Origin: an uncultured Salinimicrobium sp.
GTDB taxonomy: Bacteria > Bacteroidota > Bacteroidia > Flavobacteriales > Flavobacteriaceae
Assembly: GCA_946887025.1 (NCBI GenBank)
Contig: CAMPJY010000046.1
Coordinates: 1 to 16,352 of the forward strand
Length of the DNA stretch: 16,352 nt
Direction of reading: 5' to 3'
The stretch's first letter is position 1. The number at the start of each line of letters is the position of its first letter. The notes below the pieces were generated by a model. That model saw only the letters and a program-made list of their open reading frames with translations, was not told where the DNA came from and did no database searches. Of the stretch, positions 1 to 8,100 are shown in pieces. Made by a program: the position numbers and the translations under genes.

Positions 1-38
1 ATGTCGATTCGTGTTGAGGTTTGGTAAATGTAATAAAA

Positions 39-1565
39 TTAATGTTTAAAATGCCTTGTTCCGGTCATCACCATCGCAATATTATTTTGGTTGCAGTAAT
101 CGATACTCAGCTGATCTTTAATGGAGCCACCTGGCTGAATTACAGCGGTTATGCCTGCATTTCCCGCGATTTCGACGCAGTCGGGAAAAGGGAAAAAAGC
201 ATCGCTTGCCATTACGGCTCCACTGAGGTCAAATTCGAAGGAATTCGCTTTCTCGATACTCTGACGCAGGGCATCCACCCTTGAGGTCTGGCCCGTTCCG
301 CTTGCCAGTAGCTGCTTGTTCTTTGCCAATACGATGGTATTGGATTTGGTGTGTTTGCAGATCTTCGATGCAAACAACAGGTCCCTTAACTCCTCAGAAT
401 TGGGTTTATTGTTGGTGGCTGTTGTTAAATCTTCTTCTGAATCGGTTTTCAGGTCCTTGTCCTGGACCAGAACGCCGTTCAGGCAGGTCCTTACCTGTTT
501 CTGTGGCAACTCCACGTCTTTCTGGAGAAGAAGGATCCTGTTCTTCTTGCCCTTCAGCAGCTCCTCGGCAGCTTCAGAAAAGGCAGGGGCGATCACTACT
601 TCGCAGAAAAGTTCATGGATCTCCCGGGCAGTCTCCTCATCGATCTCCGTATTGGAAATAAGCACCCCTCCAAAAGCTGAGACTGGATCGCCTGCCAGGG
701 CATCTTTATAGGCTTGGGACAGGGTATCCCGTTGGGCAAGTCCACAGGCGTTGTTGTGTTTAAGAATGGCGAAAGTCGGGGCTTCATTCCTGAACTCGTT
801 CATCAGGTTAACGGCTGCATCGACATCCAGTAAGTTGTTGTATGATAGTTCCTTTCCGTGAAGCTGGTCGAACATCTCTTCGAAATTTCCGAAGAAATAA
901 CCTTTCTGGTGTGGGTTTTCGCCATAGCGCAATTCTTTTCCTCTGGTATGGCTTTCTTTATACACTACTTCCTCCTCATTGAAGAAATTGAAGATGGCAG
1001 TGTCGTAATGGGAGGAGGTGTTGAAAGCCCTGGCAGCAAACCTCTTTCGGTCCTGCAGGTTGGTAGCTCCTTTCCCTTTTGTAATTAACTCAAGAAACTC
1101 GCTGTAGTCCTCCATGGAAGAAACACAGATCACGTCCTCGAAATTCTTGGCTGCGGCACGGATCAGAGAAATCCCGCCTATATCTATCTTTTCAATAATA
1201 TCCTGTTCAGAAGCACCTGAAGCTACCGTCCTTTCAAACGGGTACAGGTCCACGATCACAATGTCTATCTGGGGAATTTCATACTGCTCCAGTTCCTTTG
1301 CATCCTGAGGATTGTTCTGGCGGTTCAGGATTCCACCGAAAACTTTGGGATGTAAGGTTTTTACTCTTCCTCCCAGGATAGAAGGGTAGGAGGTGACATC
1401 TTCCACTGGAATGACTTCAATTCCCAGATCCTTAATAAACTTTTCTGTTCCGCCGGTAGAGTAGATGCTGATACCGAGCTCGTTGAGTTTTCTCACGATT
1501 GGCTCCAGTCCTTCTTTGCTGAATACAGAGATCAGGGCGGATTTGGCTGTTTTTAAAGTGTTCAT
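39..1565 (-). CDS. purH: Bifunctional AICAR formyltransferase / IMP cyclohydrolase PurH
   Basis: PurH catalyses the last two steps of cytosolic de novo purine synthesis: formylation of AICAR with 10-formyl-tetrahydrofolate, then ring closure to IMP. The 508-residue product is close to the usual bacterial length (about 510-530). The N-terminal MGS-like cyclohydrolase domain (about 5-150) carries the STGGT motif (36-40) and the GGRVKTLHP block (65-73). The C-terminal transformylase domain has RYGENPHQ (213-220) and the catalytic Lys-His pair in LKHNNACG (K269, H270). The common KHNNPCG is here KHNNACG, a mild variation. A SDAFFPFPD block and a PGGS motif near the C-terminus complete the family pattern. 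The ATG at 1565 lies about 20 bases downstream of a good Bacteroidota -7 box. The gene is complete, with its TAA stop at 39-41. It is divergent from the ABC permease at 1714 and belongs to no visible operon inside the window. Confidence 0.97.
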   Translation of the reverse strand: MNTLKTAKSALISVFSKEGLEPIVRKLNELGISIYSTGGTEKFIKDLGIEVIPVEDVTSYPSILGGRVKTLHPKVFGGILNRQNNPQDAKELEQYEIPQIDIVIVDLYPFERTVASGASEQDIIEKIDIGGISLIRAAAKNFEDVICVSSMEDYSEFLELITKGKGATNLQDRKRFAARAFNTSSHYDTAIFNFFNEEEVVYKESHTRGKELRYGENPHQKGYFFGNFEEMFDQLHGKELSYNNLLDVDAAVNLMNEFRNEAPTFAILKHNNACGLAQRDTLSQAYKDALAGDPVSAFGGVLISNTEIDEETAREIHELFCEVVIAPAFSEAAEELLKGKKNRILLLQKDVELPQKQVRTCLNGVLVQDKDLKTDSEEDLTTATNNKPNSEELRDLLFASKICKHTKSNTIVLAKNKQLLASGTGQTSRVDALRQSIEKANSFEFDLSGAVMASDAFFPFPDCVEIAGNAGITAVIQPGGSIKDQLSIDYCNQNNIAMVMTGTRHFKH

Positions 1566-1587
1566 TGTGTTGGTTTTATTAAGGTTG

Positions 1588-1595
1588 CAAAAGTA
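1588..1595 (-). promoter_or_regulatory. Candidate -7 promoter box for purH
   Basis: Read on the minus strand the bases are TACTTTTG, an exact match to the Bacteroidota primary sigma factor -7 consensus TAnnTTTG. It is 22 bases before the purH start, which implies a leader of about 20 nt. No clean TTG -33 element is present at the expected 19-22 base spacing; only T-rich sequence lies there. Confidence 0.5.
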
Positions 1596-1713
1596 GGTAA
1601 ATCAACAGAAAAATTAAAGGTGAGGGGGTTTATTTCAGAATATTATTTGTAACGAATGCTTCCCCCTGACGTCTTATGGGTAACTGGTTGAAAAACTTCA
1701 ACGCGCCTATGCT

Positions 1714-2964
1714 ATGCTGATTTATTTACGGGTATTAAAAGAGAGTTTTAATTTTGCCATTAATGCGCTGGTCAATAACAAGTTGAGGACCTTCCTCTCT
1801 CTGTTGGGGGTCACCATTGGGATTTTTTCCATCATTGCGGTTCTTGCAGCAGTGGATTCTCTGGAAAGAGAGATCCGCGGGAGCATGAGTTCCCTGGATG
1901 TAAGCACAATTATTGTAGCCCGATATTCCTTTGGTCCGACCGAAATTCCCCAGTGGAAAAGGGAGCAGTTTCCCGATGTGACTTACGAGGAATATGAATA
2001 CCTGAGGGATAATCTTCCGGATATAGAAGCGGCCAGCTTTTCCATGAATGTGGCGCCGGAATCCGTGAAATATGGCGATCGTACTGCCACCAATGTGGGA
2101 ATAGGAACTTCGACTCATGAATATTACGATATTGAGGCGCTGCAGCTGGAACAGGGGCGATTCTTCAACGAGGCGGAGTCGGTGAGCGGGGCAAATGTGA
2201 TCGTCCTCGGTTACGATATTGCTCAGACTCTGTTTGACGGGACCGATCCGCTTGGGAAGCAGGTGAGGTTATATGGCAGACGATTCAATGTGATTGGTAC
2301 CCTTGAAAAGCAGGGCTCCAGTATCTTCGGAAGTCACGATACCAATGTGTTTATCCCCGTAAATGTAACGAGACAGATCTATGGAGATAAAAATCGATCC
2401 ACCTGGCCACAAATAGTTATTAAACCCGAGGCAGATGTAGATAATGAGGAATTCATTGCGATGCTTACCCAGCGGTTGCGGAATTACCGAGGCCTGCGCC
2501 CCGATGATGTGAGTACCTTCTTCGTGAACCAGCTGAAAGGTTTTACGGAATTCATTGATAATATTACCGGGCAAATGAACATGATAGGTCTTGTCATCAG
2601 CGGGTTTTCACTGCTGGTGGGCGGGTTTGGAATTGCCAATATCATGTTCGTAAGCGTAAAGGAAAGGACCAGCCTGATAGGGATTCAGAAATCCTTGGGG
2701 GCCAAGAATAAGTTCATCCTGTTCCAGTTCCTTTTTGAGGCTGTAATCCTGGCTGTGATCGGCGGGCTGATCGGGCTGTTTTTCGTCTGGATCGTATCTT
2801 TGATAGCATCGCAGTTTACAGGGGATTTCCAGTTTATTCTCTCGCCCTGGAATATGTTTATCGGGACTGCTGTTTCTGCGGTTATAGGCCTGATCTCAGG
2901 AATCATACCTGCCGTTTCGGCTTCCAAACTGGATCCGGTGGAGGCGATCAGAACGGGAATGTGA
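1714..2964 (+). CDS. MacB/FtsX-type ABC transporter permease
   Basis: This is an inner-membrane permease of the MacB/LolCE-like ABC superfamily, without its own ATPase domain (416 residues, usual for stand-alone permeases). A first membrane helix (about 25-47) follows the family motif NALVNNKLRTFLSLLGVTIG. A periplasmic MacB_PCD-type domain spans about 50-285. A C-terminal FtsX domain with three helices (about 293-410) contains the GIQKSLGAKN block and ends with the typical SASKLDPVEAIRTGM tail. Such permeases work as dimers with a MacB-type ATPase and usually drive mechanotransmission across the envelope (export of lipoproteins, peptides or toxins). Neither the ATPase nor a MacA-like adaptor lies nearby, so partner and substrate are unknown. 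The ATG at 1714 is the first usable start: another ATG at 1709 runs into a stop after three codons. The gene stands alone and ends at a palindrome shared with the converging GAF gene. Confidence 0.92.
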   Translation: MLIYLRVLKESFNFAINALVNNKLRTFLSLLGVTIGIFSIIAVLAAVDSLEREIRGSMSSLDVSTIIVARYSFGPTEIPQWKREQFPDVTYEEYEYLRDNLPDIEAASFSMNVAPESVKYGDRTATNVGIGTSTHEYYDIEALQLEQGRFFNEAESVSGANVIVLGYDIAQTLFDGTDPLGKQVRLYGRRFNVIGTLEKQGSSIFGSHDTNVFIPVNVTRQIYGDKNRSTWPQIVIKPEADVDNEEFIAMLTQRLRNYRGLRPDDVSTFFVNQLKGFTEFIDNITGQMNMIGLVISGFSLLVGGFGIANIMFVSVKERTSLIGIQKSLGAKNKFILFQFLFEAVILAVIGGLIGLFFVWIVSLIASQFTGDFQFILSPWNMFIGTAVSAVIGLISGIIPAVSASKLDPVEAIRTGM

Positions 2965-2971
2965 TGGAGAT

Positions 2972-3004
2972 AGACCTACCAGGTTTTTAAAACCTGTTAG
3001 GTCT
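2972..3004. terminator. Long palindrome between converging genes (likely bidirectional terminator)
   Basis: The arm AGACCTACCAGGTTTT (2972-2987) pairs with AAAACCTGTTAGGTCT (2989-3004), giving a 16-bp near-perfect inverted repeat with one mismatch (C against T) and almost no spacer. It starts 8 bases after the permease stop and sits just beyond the GAF gene stop, so it can end both converging transcripts. The T-run after the stem is short on both strands, so it could instead be a dispersed palindromic repeat doing this job. Confidence 0.6.
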
Positions 3005-3008
3005 TTCG

Positions 3009-3467
3009 CTATTCAAGGATCTCCGCCACCTTCGCATTCACGAATTCCAGGAAATGTTCATCTTCGATATTGAAAGGATCCTCGGTATGTGAATCAATAT
3101 CTATCTGGCCTATATTCTCACCATTCTTAAACAACGGGATAACGATTTCTGCTTTTACATAGATGCTGCAGGCGATGTAATTGGTCTGTGCCTTCACATC
3201 TGGGACGACAAAGTTTTTATTGGATACTGCCACCTGCCCGCAAATTCCTTTTCCGAAAGGGATAATGGTGTGATCGGTAGGTTCCCCTGCAAAAGAACGC
3301 AGTTTCAGTTCCTCCTTATCCTCATTTCTGAAATAGAAACCGACCCAGTCGTAATAGGGAACTCCTTCTTTCAGGATTTCACAAACCGCAGTAAGTCTGT
3401 CGTCAACAGAAAGGTGATCGTGCTTCAGGATTTCCTCAACTTTGGGTTTTAGACTTTGAAAAGGCAT
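3009..3467 (-). CDS. GAF-domain protein, free methionine-(R)-sulfoxide reductase-like
   Basis: This small cytosolic protein (152 residues) is essentially one GAF domain. It resembles the fRMsr/YebR family, which reduces free methionine-R-sulfoxide with thioredoxin. The supporting blocks are DWVGFYF (40-46), FGKGICGQVA (71-80, Cys76), NYIACSIYVKAEIVIPL (96-112, Cys100) and GQIDIDSHTEDPF (120-132). Cys76 and Cys100 are 24 residues apart, as are the equivalent pair in the E. coli enzyme, where the second is catalytic. The third family cysteine, ten residues before Cys76, is a histidine here (His66). Disulfide exchange would therefore rely on two cysteines. The gene is monocistronic, converges with the ABC permease and is divergent from xrtF, with a good TTG-N21-TACTTTTG promoter. 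A ligand-sensing GAF role without reductase activity cannot be excluded. Confidence 0.85.
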   Translation of the reverse strand: MPFQSLKPKVEEILKHDHLSVDDRLTAVCEILKEGVPYYDWVGFYFRNEDKEELKLRSFAGEPTDHTIIPFGKGICGQVAVSNKNFVVPDVKAQTNYIACSIYVKAEIVIPLFKNGENIGQIDIDSHTEDPFNIEDEHFLEFVNAKVAEILE

Positions 3468-3484
3468 AGGCTTATATTTTTATA

Positions 3485-3516
3485 CAAAAGTACAATGTTT
3501 CGGCTGGTTTTTTCAA
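3485..3516 (-). promoter_or_regulatory. Bacteroidota-type promoter for the GAF gene
   Basis: On the minus strand the -33 element TTG (3514-3516) is followed after 21 bases by TACTTTTG (3485-3492), an exact match to TAnnTTTG. The box ends 17 bases before the ATG at 3467, implying a leader of only about 14 nt. Both elements fit the primary sigma factor consensus known in this phylum. Confidence 0.6.
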
Positions 3517-3524
3517 TACTTTTG
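3517..3524 (+). promoter_or_regulatory. Candidate -7 box for the xrtF operon
   Basis: TACTTTTG on the plus strand matches the TAnnTTTG consensus exactly and lies 20 bases before the xrtF TTG start. It directly abuts the -33 TTG of the oppositely directed GAF promoter (3514-3516), so the two promoters overlap. A clean -33 TTG for this direction is not seen at the expected spacing. Confidence 0.5.
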
Positions 3525-3544
3525 GTAAAATCCATCTGCATAAA

Positions 3545-4087
3545 TTGCTTCGACTATTCAGGAAATACAAAGCTGTAGTAAGGTTTATCCTCACTTTCAT
3601 GGGAACCTATGTGATCCTGGTGTTGTTATATAATCTTTATCTTGACTACTATTTCTCCAGGGGGTTACCCGATCCGGTTACCAGGCTGGTAGGCGAGCAG
3701 ACGGAGGCTTTCATCAGTGCTTTTGGCTATAAGGCGATGGCTGCCCCCAGTTCCATGTACCCCCTGATGAACCTTTCGGTAAATGATATATTTATTGCCC
3801 GTATTATTGAAGGCTGTAACTCCATCAGCCTGCTGATTCTTTTCCTGGCTTTCATGCTGTCATTCATCGGCAAACTGAAACCCAGCCTGATTTTTATTCT
3901 GTCAGGAATGGTGATCATTTACAGCATGAATGTAATACGTATCGGTCTGCTGGCGATCGGCTTGTATGAAATGCCCCAATATTCGCATTTCCTGCATAAA
4001 ATAGCTTTCCCTCTGGTGATCTATGGAACGGTTTTTCTGCTGTGGATCCTCTGGATCTATATCTATTCGAAAACTTCAAGGGAATGA
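3545..4087 (+). CDS. xrtF: Exosortase family protein XrtF
   Basis: This is an integral inner-membrane cysteine transpeptidase of the exosortase/archaeosortase superfamily, flavobacterial XrtF branch. It is expected to cleave C-terminal sorting signals of exported proteins at the outer face of the membrane. It has 180 residues with several hydrophobic helices: about 11-31, 91-109, 113-127 and 153-174. The superfamily catalytic triad is visible: Cys91 in IIEGCNSISLLI, Arg132 in MNVIRIGLL, and a His before the last helix (H148 or H151 in SHFLHKIAFP). The start is a TTG at 3545. The N-terminal block MLRLFRKYKAVVRF resembles other XrtF proteins, while the first in-frame ATG (3599) would cut into the first helix. 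The gene overlaps the next by 4 bases (ATGA), pointing to translational coupling. No PEP-CTERM-like target protein is encoded in this window. Confidence 0.93.
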   Translation: MLRLFRKYKAVVRFILTFMGTYVILVLLYNLYLDYYFSRGLPDPVTRLVGEQTEAFISAFGYKAMAAPSSMYPLMNLSVNDIFIARIIEGCNSISLLILFLAFMLSFIGKLKPSLIFILSGMVIIYSMNVIRIGLLAIGLYEMPQYSHFLHKIAFPLVIYGTVFLLWILWIYIYSKTSRE

Positions 4088-4515
4088 AAATCTTTTGGAG
4101 AATAGGGGCTGTTGTTATCCTGGTGTTACTCCTGGTGCTGGTGCGCCAGTTCGAAAGAGAGCTGTTCTTTGATCCTTTTATGGCTTTTTTCGAGGGTTCC
4201 TATGAGGCAGGAGAGAAGATCCCGCTGCAATGGTACCTGAACCTTGTATTTCGGTTTTTACTTAACACAGGCATTTCCATAGGGATCATCTACCTGTGTT
4301 TTCGGAATCGCGGGGTGGTAAAATTTTCACTGGTTTTATATGGATTTCTGTTTCTGCTGCTTTTCCCGGTTTTTGTGTTTTTGATGGGGGAGGTTCATTT
4401 TGGCGATTACCTTCCCGTATTCTATATCCGACGCTTCCTGATCCATCCCGTATTATTGCTTCTCCTTATCCCGGCTTTTTTTTACCAGAGAATAAGATCA
4501 GGAAAGCAAGAATGA
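4084..4515 (+). CDS. Exosortase F system-associated membrane protein
   Basis: This is a 143-residue inner-membrane protein of the small family found next to xrtF in Flavobacteriia. Its biochemical role is unknown; a structural or regulatory partner of XrtF is inferred from this linkage. Four hydrophobic helices are visible (about 6-20, 50-72, 79-101 and 114-134), with short charged segments between them. A FYIRRFLIHP block (113-122) leads into the last helix, and the tail is basic. The ATG at 4084 overlaps the xrtF stop as ATGA. The frame is open further upstream to an ATG at 4042, but that lies well inside xrtF and would add 14 non-membrane residues, so the overlapping start is preferred. 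No terminator hairpin was found after the stop; the metal-efflux operon begins about 95 bases downstream with its own candidate promoter. Confidence 0.87.
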   Translation: MKIFWRIGAVVILVLLLVLVRQFERELFFDPFMAFFEGSYEAGEKIPLQWYLNLVFRFLLNTGISIGIIYLCFRNRGVVKFSLVLYGFLFLLLFPVFVFLMGEVHFGDYLPVFYIRRFLIHPVLLLLLIPAFFYQRIRSGKQE

Positions 4516-4547
4516 ATACTTCGGTTCCTAATTCTCATAGGCAGCTT

Positions 4548-4580
4548 TTGTGTGGCATATTGAAAAAATTTGTAATTTAG
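4548..4580 (+). promoter_or_regulatory. Candidate promoter for the copper/silver efflux operon
   Basis: TTTTG (TTG at 4548-4550) is followed after 22 bases by TAATTTAG (4573-4580), which differs from TAnnTTTG at one position. This is the only plausible -33/-7 pair between the exosortase genes and the first gene of the metal operon. The imperfect -7 box would suit an activator-dependent, inducible promoter, but that is inference. Confidence 0.35.
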
Positions 4581-4585
4581 CCGCC

Positions 4586-4606
4586 TGGACTGGAGAATTA
4601 AGTCCA
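4586..4606 (+). promoter_or_regulatory. Inverted repeat in the leader of the metal operon
   Basis: TGGACT (4586-4591) and AGTCCA (4601-4606) form a perfect 6-bp inverted repeat separated by 9 bases. It lies between the candidate -7 box and the ATG at 4611. It could be an operator half-site pair or a small RNA hairpin covering the ribosome entry region. No regulator gene is nearby to support either reading. Confidence 0.3.
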
Positions 4607-4610
4607 ATGA

Positions 4611-5018
4611 ATGAAGAATTTTTTCAGAAATACAGGAGCTAGCTTGCTTGCGCTTATTGTGCTGCTGTCCACTGTTTCCTTTACGGTGGATAAACATTTC
4701 TGTGGAAAAATGCTGGTGGATACTGCTATCTTTTCCAAAGCCCACACCTGTGGAATGGAAATGGAAAATAACGGGATGTCCGGAATGGACGAGGATTCCT
4801 GTTGCAGCGACCAGAAGCTGCTGGTGGAAGGCCAGGATGAACTCAAAAGATCGTTTGAAGATCTCGATCTTCAGCAACAGCTTTTCGTCACTTCCTTTAC
4901 GTATTCCTATTTAAATTTATTTGAAGTTCTTCCCGGGCAGGCTGTTCCTTTTGAGGATTACGCCCCGCCCTTACTGGTTACAGATATTCAGTTGCTGGAC
5001 CAGGTTTTTATAATCTGA
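4611..5018 (+). CDS. HYC_CC_PP-type small exported Cys-rich protein
   Basis: This 135-residue protein has an N-terminal hydrophobic segment (about 8-25), so it is exported or membrane-anchored. After it come the family hallmarks in order: a His-x-Cys motif (H29, F30, C31, here HFC in place of HYC), Cys47 in HTCGMEME, the pair Cys64-Cys65, and a Pro-Pro pair (P119-P120) in EDYAPPLL. The middle (47-60) is rich in Met and acidic residues. Members of this Bacteroidota family are usually encoded just before CusA-type pumps. The cysteines, histidine and methionines suggest a periplasmic Cu(I)/Ag(I)-binding role, but function is not established. It is the first gene of the efflux operon, with 105 bases between its stop and the preferred cusA start. 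The ATG at 4611 is chosen over one at 4607, which is out of frame and stops after 11 codons. Confidence 0.8.
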   Translation: MKNFFRNTGASLLALIVLLSTVSFTVDKHFCGKMLVDTAIFSKAHTCGMEMENNGMSGMDEDSCCSDQKLLVEGQDELKRSFEDLDLQQQLFVTSFTYSYLNLFEVLPGQAVPFEDYAPPLLVTDIQLLDQVFII

Positions 5019-5036
5019 TATTAGAATTTTGAGCAG

Positions 5037-5053
5037 TAGGGCCTCTCGCCCTA
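5037..5053 (+). promoter_or_regulatory. Small hairpin between the HYC_CC_PP gene and cusA
   Basis: TAGGGC (5037-5042) and GCCCTA (5048-5053) form a perfect 6-bp GC-rich stem with a 5-base loop. No T-run follows, so it is not a classical terminator. It may stabilise the upstream message segment or adjust expression of the small protein relative to the pump. Confidence 0.3.
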
Positions 5054-5123
5054 TGTCATGTATTTCATGTTAAGCGCCCGGCTTCGCATCAAATCTTTTA
5101 GTTCAATAATTGTAATTCAGACT

Positions 5124-8100
5124 ATGTTTTCAAAGATCATAAAGCACTTTTTGTACAATCGCCTGGTAACAGTCCTATTGCTGGCAGGACTGATCATCTG
5201 GGGTCTTGTTACCTCCCCCTTTGACTGGAACACAGGTATTCTTCCAAAGGATCCCGTACCTGTGGATGCCATCCCCGATATAGGGGAGAACCAGCAGATC
5301 ATTTTTACGGAATGGCCCGGCCGCTCTCCTCAGGATGTGGAGGACCAGATCACCTACCCTCTTACTTCCTCCCTTCTGGGGATTTCTGGGGTAAAATCCA
5401 TCCGAAGCAGCTCCATGTTCGGTTTCTCCAGTATATATGTCATTTTCGAAGAAGATTTGGAATTCTACTGGTCTCGTACGCGGATGCTGGAGAAACTGAA
5501 TACCCTGCCTCCCGGCCTTTTGCCGGAGGATGTAAATCCCAGCCTTGGACCCGACGCCACAGGACTGGGGCAGGTATTCTGGTACACCCTCGAAGGACGC
5601 GATCCGGAAGGCAATGTTACGGGGGGGTGGGATCTCCATGAACTCAGATCCATTCAGGATTACTACGTGAAACCTGGCCTCAGTGCCGTCAGCGGGGTTT
5701 CCGAAGTAGCTTCGGTGGGAGGTTTCGTGCAGGAGTACCAGATCGATGTCGATCCCGATGCCTTGAAGGCTTATGGGATTGGGATCGATGAGGTGATGAT
5801 GGCGGTTAAGGAGTCAAACCGTGATATTGGAGCCAAGACCATGGAGGTCAATAAAGTGGAGTATCTGGTGAGGGGGCTCGGATATATTGAATCCATTGAA
5901 GATATCGAGAATACGGTAGTTTCAGCAACCGATAATACTCCCGTCCTAATAAAGGATCTTGCGGTTGTTACCCTCGGCCCCGCCGAAAGAAGAGGTATGC
6001 TCGATAAAGGCGGGGCCGAGGTGGTTGGAGGGGTAGTAGTTGCCCGTTATGGTTCCAATCCTCTTGAAGTGATAAACAATACCAAGGAAAAGATTGAGGA
6101 AATCTCCCCAGGCTTACCAAAGAAGATTCTTGAGGATGGTACCGAAAGCCAGATAACCGTGGTCCCTTTTTACGACAGGACCCAGCTTATCAACGAAACC
6201 ATAGGAACGCTTGAAACGGCACTTTCGCATGAAATTCTGATCACCATTATTGTAATCATTGTTCTGATTCTCAATCTGAGGGCTTCCATTCTCATCTCCA
6301 GCTTACTCCCGGTGGCGGTGCTGGCTACCTTCATTGCGATGAAATATTTTGGCGTGGATGCCAATGTGGTGGCGCTGTCGGGGATTGCAATAGCAATTGG
6401 AGTGATGGTGGATGTGGGGATTGTTTTTGTGGAGAATACCATCCGTCATCTGGAATTTCCGGAAAACAAGGACCCGGATAAGAAGAAGTTGCTGGAAATC
6501 ATTTACAAAGCCACTGTTGAGGTGGGTCCGGCTGTATTTACTGCGCTTGCGACTACCATTGTAAGTTTTCTTCCGGTGTTCTTCATGGAACATGCGGAAG
6601 GTAAACTTTTCAGGCCCTTGGCTTTCACCAAGACTTTTGCACTTACCGCCTCCTTTGTTCTGGGCTTTGTGGTGCTTCCGTCGCTCACCTACTATATGTT
6701 TGGCTTCAAAGCCAGAACAGCAAAGGCAAAACGAAACTGGAATATTCTCCTTATTGTAGCAGGCTTGTTTCTCGCCATTTATTATAGCTTCTGGCTTCCC
6801 CTTACTCTGGTTGTTATAGGGGGCCTAAAGCTGTTGCAGAGCCGCAATCCTGAATTTCTGGGCAGGTATTCCAATAACATCGTCTTCTTCCTGATCCTCG
6901 CCGTCACTGTTTTCTTCCTGACGGAAGAATGGGTGCCTTTAGGCTATAAGAATTCCCTTTTTGCCAATTATCTTTTCGTAATCGTCTTGTTGGCAGTTAC
7001 CCTCCTGGTGCTACTGAGTGTGGTGAAATTCTATGAACCCATCCTGAAATGGTGTCTCGAGAACAAAGGTAAATTCCTTCTGGTTCCCCTTTTCACCATT
7101 TTCCTAGGGCTCATGATCTGGCTGGGTTTTCCAAAGATCTTCGGGTTTGTAGCGAATGGTTTTGATAAAGTTGGCTGGAATATACGTACGACCGCAGTCT
7201 GGTCCGGAATGGCTCACAGCTTCCCGGGCGTGGGGAAAGAATTCATGCCTTCCCTGAATGAAGGAAGTTTTCTGCTGATGCCCACTGCCATGCCTCATGC
7301 CGGGTTTGAAGCCAGCAAGGAGACGGTCCAGAAACTGGACATGGCGGTAATGAGTATCCCCGAAATAGAAAGTTCCGTAGGGAAACTGGGAAGAGCCGAA
7401 ACTGCACTGGATCCTGCTCCTATTTCCATGTTTGAAAATATGATCAACTATAAATCTGAGTTTGCCCTCTCGAATGACGGGCATCGGGAAACCTTTAAAG
7501 TAGACGATGAAGGCAGATTTCTGCTGAAATCCGGTGATACCTTACGTAATGCGGAAATCATCCGGGCAGGTATCCCCTCAGATCAGTTGATTGTTGATGA
7601 AGATGGAAATTACTTCAGGAATTGGCGGGAGCATATACAAAGTCCTGAAGATATCTGGGACGAGATCATTGAGAAGACAAGATTGCCAGGCGTCACTTCT
7701 GCTCCCAAACTTCAGCCAATAGAAACAAGGCTGATAATGCTGCAAACGGGAATGCGGGCGCCAATGGGAATCAAAGTTTATGGTCCCGATCTTGAAACTA
7801 TTCAGGATTTCGGAATTGAGCTGGAAGAAATTCTAAAAACTGTTCCTAGTGTGAAAAGAGATGCTGTTTTTGCTGACAGAATCGTAGGAAAACCTTACCT
7901 GGAAATAGATATTGACCGAAATGCGATAGCACGATACGGGCTGAGTGTTGAAGATGTGCAGCAGACTTTGGAAACCGCTATTGGAGGAATGCAGATCACC
8001 TCGACTGTGGAGGGGAGGGAGCGTTATCCTGTAAGAGTGCGGTATCCTCGGGAACTCAGGAATGAACCGGAGTCTGTGAAACAGATCCTGGTGCCAACCC

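Noticed and set aside
281..711. Two overlapping plus-strand frames of about 130 codons opposite purH
   Set aside because: Both lie antisense to conserved PurH transformylase sequence. Low-complexity Ser/Arg composition indicates shadow frames.
4042..4083. Longer start for the exosortase F-associated protein
   Set aside because: It lies deep inside xrtF. The ATGA overlap at 4084 is the standard coupled junction, and the helix-first N-terminus fits the family.
5058..5123. N-terminal extension of cusA from ATG 5058 (22 extra residues)
   Set aside because: The extension is not typical of RND pumps, which begin a few residues before the first helix, as from ATG 5124. It also contains part of the intergenic sequence just after the hairpin.
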